From assembly GCF_005519465.1 (NCBI RefSeq), contig NZ_CP027858.1, forward strand, positions 868,001-932,000: a stretch of 64,000 bases of DNA. The letters are read 5' to 3'. The number at the start of each line of letters is the position of its first letter. Positions within the stretch are counted from its first letter, which is position 1. Shown here in pieces: positions 60,570 through 64,000 of the stretch. The stretch is from Streptomyces clavuligerus (GTDB taxonomy: Bacteria; Actinomycetota; Actinomycetes; Streptomycetales; Streptomycetaceae). The notes beneath the pieces are model-generated. The model saw nothing but the letters and a program-made list of their open reading frames with translations, did no database searches and was not told where the DNA came from. The position numbers and the translations under genes were made by a program.

Positions 60570-61979
60570 GTGCCCCCTACCCCCAACGCACGGCTGCGAC
60601 TGCTGCTGGAGACCGCCGACTGGAGCGCGGCGCAACTCGCCCGCGCCGTCCGGCAGGTCGCGGCCGAGCACGGCAGCCCGATGGCCTGCGACCGCTCGTC
60701 GGTCTCCCGCTGGCTGGCGGGGGTCCGGCCCCGGCCGCCCGCGCCCGCGTATCTGCTGGAGGCCCTGTCCCGGCGGTTGGACCGGCCCGTATCGGCCGAA
60801 CAGGCCGGGCTGACCCGGGCCCCCGACCGGATGCCGCCGCTCTCCTGGGACACCGCGCCGCTCCGTACGCTCACCCAGCTCACCCAGGCCGAACTCGACC
60901 CGGCCCGGCGGACGCTGCTCGCCTCCGCGCTCTTCAGCCCGCTCGCCTTCGCGGTGCCGGAACTGCTGCCGCCCCGCAGGTCCGCGGCCCGGGACACAGC
61001 CCCGGCCGCCCCACCGGGCCCCGCGGGTGCGGTCGGTGCGGTGAGCCCGGCGAGTCCGACGGGTCCGGCGGGTCGGGCGGAGGGCGCCTCCCGGGCCGGG
61101 GCGGCCGACGCGGCCCGGATGGACGCCATGGCCGAGATCTTCGCCACCGCCGCCGAACGCCTCGGCGGCGGTCCCGTGCGCGCCCCGCTGGCCGCGTATC
61201 TCGCCCATGACGTCACCGCCCGGCTGCACGCGCCGTCGCCGCAGACCACCCATCGGCGGCTGCTCTCCAAGGCGGCACAGCTCACCCTGCTGCTGGGCCG
61301 GATCTGCGCGGACGGCGGGGACGACGCGGTGGCCCAGCACTACCAGCTCGTCGCCGCCCGGCTCGCCGCTGACGCGCGGGACCACGCGACCCTCGCGATC
61401 GCGCTGCGCACGATGGCCACCCATGCGCACGATCTCGGCCACAGCGGCCCGGCCGTTCTCCACCTCGCCGAACGCGCCTGCGACCACGCCCGGCACGCGC
61501 CGCCCGTCGTCCAGGCGTATGCCCAGGCCCATCTGGCGGTGCTCCAGGCCCGGGACGACCGGCGGGCGGCGCTGTGCTCGCTGGAGCGGGCGGAGCGGCT
61601 GCACCTCGACGGCGGGAGCGCCCCCGGACCGTTCACCGCGTACTCCCTCGGCGCCCTGCACTATCAGCGGGCGCAGACGCTCTGCGCGCTCGGCGACCGG
61701 CCCGGGACGGTACGGGCGCTGACGGCCTCACTGCGGGCCCGTACCCCCGGGGAGCGGCACGCCCGGGTGCTCACCCACGCCCGGCTGGCCGAGGCGCAGT
61801 TGGGTCTCGGCCATCTGGACGCGGCACTTCCGCACTGGGGGGCCTTTCTGGACGCCTATCCGTCACTGGACTCGGTGCGGGCCGCCCGCCGGCTCGGCGC
61901 CATGCGCCGGCAGTTACGGCCCCACCGCCGATACCCCCCCGCCGCCGGACTCCTGGCCCGGGCGGACGGGCTCGACTGA
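60570..61979 (+). CDS. XRE-type regulator with TPR-like C-terminus, TTA-containing
   Basis: A 469-residue regulator. The N-terminal HTH (LRLLLETADWSAAQLARAVR...SPMACDRSSVSRWLAGVRPRPPAP, residues 7-55) is of the streptomycete XRE/TPR type, an Ala/Gly/Pro-rich linker follows, and residues about 180-440 form TPR-like helical pairs (AIALRTMATHAHDLGHSGPAVLHLAERA, AYAQAHLAVLQARDDRRAALCSLERAERLH). GTG 60570 has GGAGGGG 4 bases upstream. Codon 449 (61914-61916) is TTA. It is divergent from the phosphotransferase-aminotransferase run and is the nearest candidate for its pathway regulator. Confidence 0.82.
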   Translation: MPPTPNARLRLLLETADWSAAQLARAVRQVAAEHGSPMACDRSSVSRWLAGVRPRPPAPAYLLEALSRRLDRPVSAEQAGLTRAPDRMPPLSWDTAPLRTLTQLTQAELDPARRTLLASALFSPLAFAVPELLPPRRSAARDTAPAAPPGPAGAVGAVSPASPTGPAGRAEGASRAGAADAARMDAMAEIFATAAERLGGGPVRAPLAAYLAHDVTARLHAPSPQTTHRRLLSKAAQLTLLLGRICADGGDDAVAQHYQLVAARLAADARDHATLAIALRTMATHAHDLGHSGPAVLHLAERACDHARHAPPVVQAYAQAHLAVLQARDDRRAALCSLERAERLHLDGGSAPGPFTAYSLGALHYQRAQTLCALGDRPGTVRALTASLRARTPGERHARVLTHARLAEAQLGLGHLDAALPHWGAFLDAYPSLDSVRAARRLGAMRRQLRPHRRYPPAAGLLARADGLD

Positions 61980-62726
61980 CCACGGAGGCTCCACCAGCGG
62001 CGGGAACCCGGCCCGGCGGATGGGTTCGACCGCCCGCACGGCCCCGAACGGACAGAGGGATTCAGCCGACCGGGACGGCTCGGCCGCGGGGACGGAGCCC
62101 GCCGGGCGGACCGGTCCGGACGGGCGGCGGCAGCGGGGCGACGGCACCCCCGGGCCGTAGGGGGACCGGAGCGATCCGAAGACAAGGGCGTACGCGAACG
62201 GATCTTGCATGGTCGGCAGCATGCCGTGCGACAGACGGCGGAGCCGGGGCGGCACGGGTACGTGAGCCGGAATTCATACGAACAGGTGGACAGCGTACGG
62301 ACGTTGCCGACGCGGCGGGACCGGCGCCCCTCGTACGGCATCCGGCGCGCCCTCCCCCGCCCGGCGCGCGCGGACGGGCCTGGAGCGCTCATGGCCTTCG
62401 CCGGACTAGACCTTCGGTACCGGGGGAAGAAGAGTTCCCGGCCGCCCCGAGGGGAGACGAGGCGACCCTCCTTGGCCTTCTGTTTCGCTTTTAAACCCGA
62501 TGCATACAACGGAAGTTGGCCAAGAGGGGGCGCATAGGCGCACGTTGTGTGCGCTCGCACGCCCCTCTCGCGACGGCCTGTCCGCGGGTATTAGGCAGAT
62601 CGTCAGTGATACCCGTCCCGGCTGAGGTGAACTGGTGCCTGTTGCACACGGATACGTATGGCCTGTGTACACCCAGTGAAGAGGCTCGATGAGCCAGCAT
62701 GTCGCGGAGAGCAAGAAGGAGCAGCC
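61980..62726. other. 750-base gap before the response regulator
   Basis: No gene is supported on either strand; the frames present lack coding bias. GC falls from about 62460 (TTCGCTTTTAAACCCGATGCATAC), suggesting promoters, and GTGTACAC (62664-62671) is a perfect palindrome. The last part holds a small leader ORF described separately. Confidence 0.4.
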
Positions 62727-62730
62727 ATGA
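62689..62730 (+). CDS. Possible 13-residue leader peptide coupled to the response regulator
   Basis: GAAGAGG lies 5 bases before ATG 62689, which reads MSQHVAESKKEQP and stops at TGA 62728-62730, overlapping the ATG of the response regulator as ATGA. The Lys/Glu-rich peptide could couple or attenuate translation of the regulator. Its size allows chance, but ribosome site, spacing and overlap are all right. Confidence 0.4.
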   Translation: MSQHVAESKKEQP

Positions 62731-63332
62731 CGTCGGTTCTCTTGGTGCACGAGGTGTCCCTATGGCGGGCCTCATTGGCCTGCCTGATGAGCAAGGACAG
62801 AGATCTGACCGTGCGGACCACCGACAAGGGCGGCGTGCGCCCGGCGATGGCGGAGTGTCCCGCCGACATACTCGTCACCGATCTCGACTGTCCCGATTCC
62901 CTGGAAGTCCTCACCTATGCCGAGTCTTTAAGGCACCCCGCCGACCACGGCACCGCGCTGGTGGTCCTCGCCCGGGGGGACCGGGCAGGTGATCTGCGCA
63001 GAGCTTCGGACGCCGGAGCGCGTGGCTACATAGACAAGTTCGGGCCGGTGGACAATCTCTGCGAGGTGGTGCGGAAGGTCGCGGCGGGAGGCCGCCATAT
63101 CGATCAGTCCCTGGCCTTCGGGCTGCTCCAGGCCAGTGAGGTTCCTTTGTCCGCACGGGAATTGCGGGTGCTCGCGCTGGCGGCCGAGGGGGAGTCGGTG
63201 TCGTCGATAGCGAACGCGCTGCATCTGGCCAGCGGCACGGTACGCAACTATCTCGCGGCGGCGATACGCAAGACAGGCGCCAGGAATCGGCTGGACGCGA
63301 TCAGACTCTCCCGGGAGTTCGGCTGGCTGTAG
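62727..63332 (+). CDS. Atypical NarL-type response regulator, RamR/AmfR-like, TTA-containing
   Basis: A 201-residue regulator: receiver domain (1-125) and LuxR HTH (about 145-200, LSARELRVLALAAEGESVSSIANALHLASGTVRNYLAAAIRKTGARN). Phospho-acceptor D52 (LVTDLD) and K104 (YIDKF) are present, but the usual acidic pair is HE (H8-E9) and the switch Thr/Ser is A82, so it is probably phosphorylation-independent. Codon 68 (62928-62930) is TTA. It faces an ABC transporter, as RamR/AmfR do in the SapB/AmfS loci. ATG 62727 has AAGGAG 5 bases upstream. Confidence 0.72.
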   Translation: MTSVLLVHEVSLWRASLACLMSKDRDLTVRTTDKGGVRPAMAECPADILVTDLDCPDSLEVLTYAESLRHPADHGTALVVLARGDRAGDLRRASDAGARGYIDKFGPVDNLCEVVRKVAAGGRHIDQSLAFGLLQASEVPLSARELRVLALAAEGESVSSIANALHLASGTVRNYLAAAIRKTGARNRLDAIRLSREFGWL

Positions 63333-63391
63333 GGGGTACGAGCAGGACCACGGACGGGTGACGGCCCCGGGGACGCCCGGCGGGGCCGGCA

Positions 63392-64000
63392 TCAGCCGGG
63401 GATGTGGGACCAGCGGCCGGCGAGATCGCGGAAGAGCGCCGAGCGGTCGAGGAGTTCGGCCGGGGTCCCTTCGACCGTGCGGGTGCCGTCCATGACCAGC
63501 ACCCGGCCGGCCCGGTACGCCGACCCGATCCGGTGGGCGATGGTGAGCACCGCACCCGCACGTTCGGCGAGCGCGCCCTCGGCCCGCGCCTCCGCCTCCG
63601 GGTCCAGCTCGCTCGTCGCCTCGTCCAGGATCAGCAGCGGGGCCGTGGTGAGATGGGCCCGGCCCAGGGCGACGAGCTGGCGCTCCCCGGGGGAGAGCCG
63701 CCGGGGGTCGAGCGGTGTGTCGAGCCCGCCGAGCCGCTCCACCAGGGCGTCGAGCCCGATCGCCGCGACGGTGGCCGAGAGTTCGCGGTCACGGGCCTTG
63801 GGGCGCAGATAGCGGAGGTTGTCGCGCAGCGTTCCGCTGAAGACGTACGGCTGCTGCGGCAGGAGCGTACGGACGGCGGTGGGGTCCAGTTCCCCGGCGG
63901 GGCGGCCCAGCCAGCGCACCTCGCCCCCGGTGGGGGCCGCGACCCCGGCGAGCACGGACGCGAGCGTCGACTTGCCGCTGCCGCTGGGGCCGACGACGGC
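63392..64000 (-). CDS. ABC transporter ATPase, C-terminal part only
   Basis: The window ends inside this gene. It encodes an ABC nucleotide-binding domain: Walker A VVGPSGSGKSTLAS (at the very edge, bases 63958-64000), Q-loop LPQQPYVFSGTLRDNLRYL, signature SPGERQLVALGRAHL, Walker B LLILDEATSELD and the H-loop TIAHRIGS. The QPYVFSGTLRDNL style is that of exporters with fused membrane and ATPase domains (MsbA/LanT-like), so about 400 residues including six spans should lie beyond the edge. It converges with the response regulator; a RamA/RamB-type peptide exporter is the best guess. Confidence 0.8.
   Translation of the reverse strand, partial: AVVGPSGSGKSTLASVLAGVAAPTGGEVRWLGRPAGELDPTAVRTLLPQQPYVFSGTLRDNLRYLRPKARDRELSATVAAIGLDALVERLGGLDTPLDPRRLSPGERQLVALGRAHLTTAPLLILDEATSELDPEAEARAEGALAERAGAVLTIAHRIGSAYRAGRVLVMDGTRTVEGTPAELLDRSALFRDLAGRWSHIPG

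Noticed and set aside
62205..62537. 110-codon plus-strand frame in the gap before the response regulator
   Set aside because: No ribosome site, no codon bias and no similarity to any known domain.
1..64000. tRNA, rRNA, insertion sequences, attachment sites or prophage genes
   Set aside because: I saw no cloverleaf, rRNA segment, transposase or integrase motif and no long terminal inverted repeats.

Overview
The window looks like chromosomal DNA of a Streptomyces-type actinomycete. It is very GC-rich with near-saturated GC at third codon positions, uses many GTG starts behind GGAGG-type ribosome sites, and chains genes by 4-base ATGA/GTGA overlaps. It encodes Tat-exported and lipoprotein enzymes, a eukaryotic-type Ser/Thr kinase and family members known mainly from streptomycetes. 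Three genes near the right end carry the rare TTA codon, the usual mark of bldA control. The species cannot be fixed from sequence alone.

Left part (1-16.9 kb): a MobA-like nucleotidyltransferase, a Tat-exported bicovalent-flavin oxidase, malate synthase, a flavin monooxygenase, a three-FN3 lipoprotein, a YfcC-type carrier, a beta-carbonic anhydrase and a GH46 chitosanase. These precede a purine-catabolism cluster: NCS2 permease, 8-oxoguanine deaminase, uricase and a fused OHCU decarboxylase/HIU hydrolase, with a small HTH regulator and a thiamine-binding-type protein upstream. Malate synthase and the purine region share TTCC-centred, IclR-type operator-like elements, which fits disposal of the glyoxylate made from allantoin.

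Middle (17-39.8 kb): a zinc-ribbon protein, a GNAT acetyltransferase, two coupled acyl-CoA synthetases divergent from a GAF-LuxR regulator, an SAV_915-like protein and a second diaminopimelate decarboxylase. A lower-GC three-gene operon follows, with a DUF1906 glycosidase-like protein, a membrane protein and a Tat-exported protein resembling an M15 peptidase stripped of its zinc ligands. Next come an MmpS-like lipoprotein, a large subtilase with SARP-type repeats upstream, a membrane Ser/Thr kinase and a molybdopterin oxidoreductase with an uncharacterised partner.

39.8-48.9 kb is the most interesting stretch: six minus-strand genes, four of them linked by successive 4-base overlaps. In transcription order they are a SLATT/DUF4231 membrane protein, a NACHT-like protein with no P-loop lysine and a repeat-rich C-terminus, a MoxR AAA+ ATPase, a degenerate vWA protein, a 987-residue protein joining a conserved N-terminal region, a beta-propeller-like region and an apparently dead GH13-like barrel, and a TIR protein. 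This reads as an elaborated vWA-MoxR conflict (immunity or programmed-death) system with two candidate toxic outputs, a SLATT pore and a TIR NADase.

48.9-60.2 kb is a tightly packed minus-strand run that looks biosynthetic: phosphotransferase, class III aminotransferase (with a TTA codon), full-length transketolase, glycosyltransferase, SDR, O-methyltransferase, EEP-family hydrolase, hexapeptide acetyltransferase and HAD phosphatase. It leads almost without a break into the conflict operon. A TTA-containing HTH-TPR regulator diverges from it. The right edge has an atypical TTA-containing response regulator facing the end of an ABC transporter, an arrangement like the ram/amf (SapB/AmfS) locus. 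Short tandem repeats are unusually frequent throughout, inside genes and exactly at gene ends.
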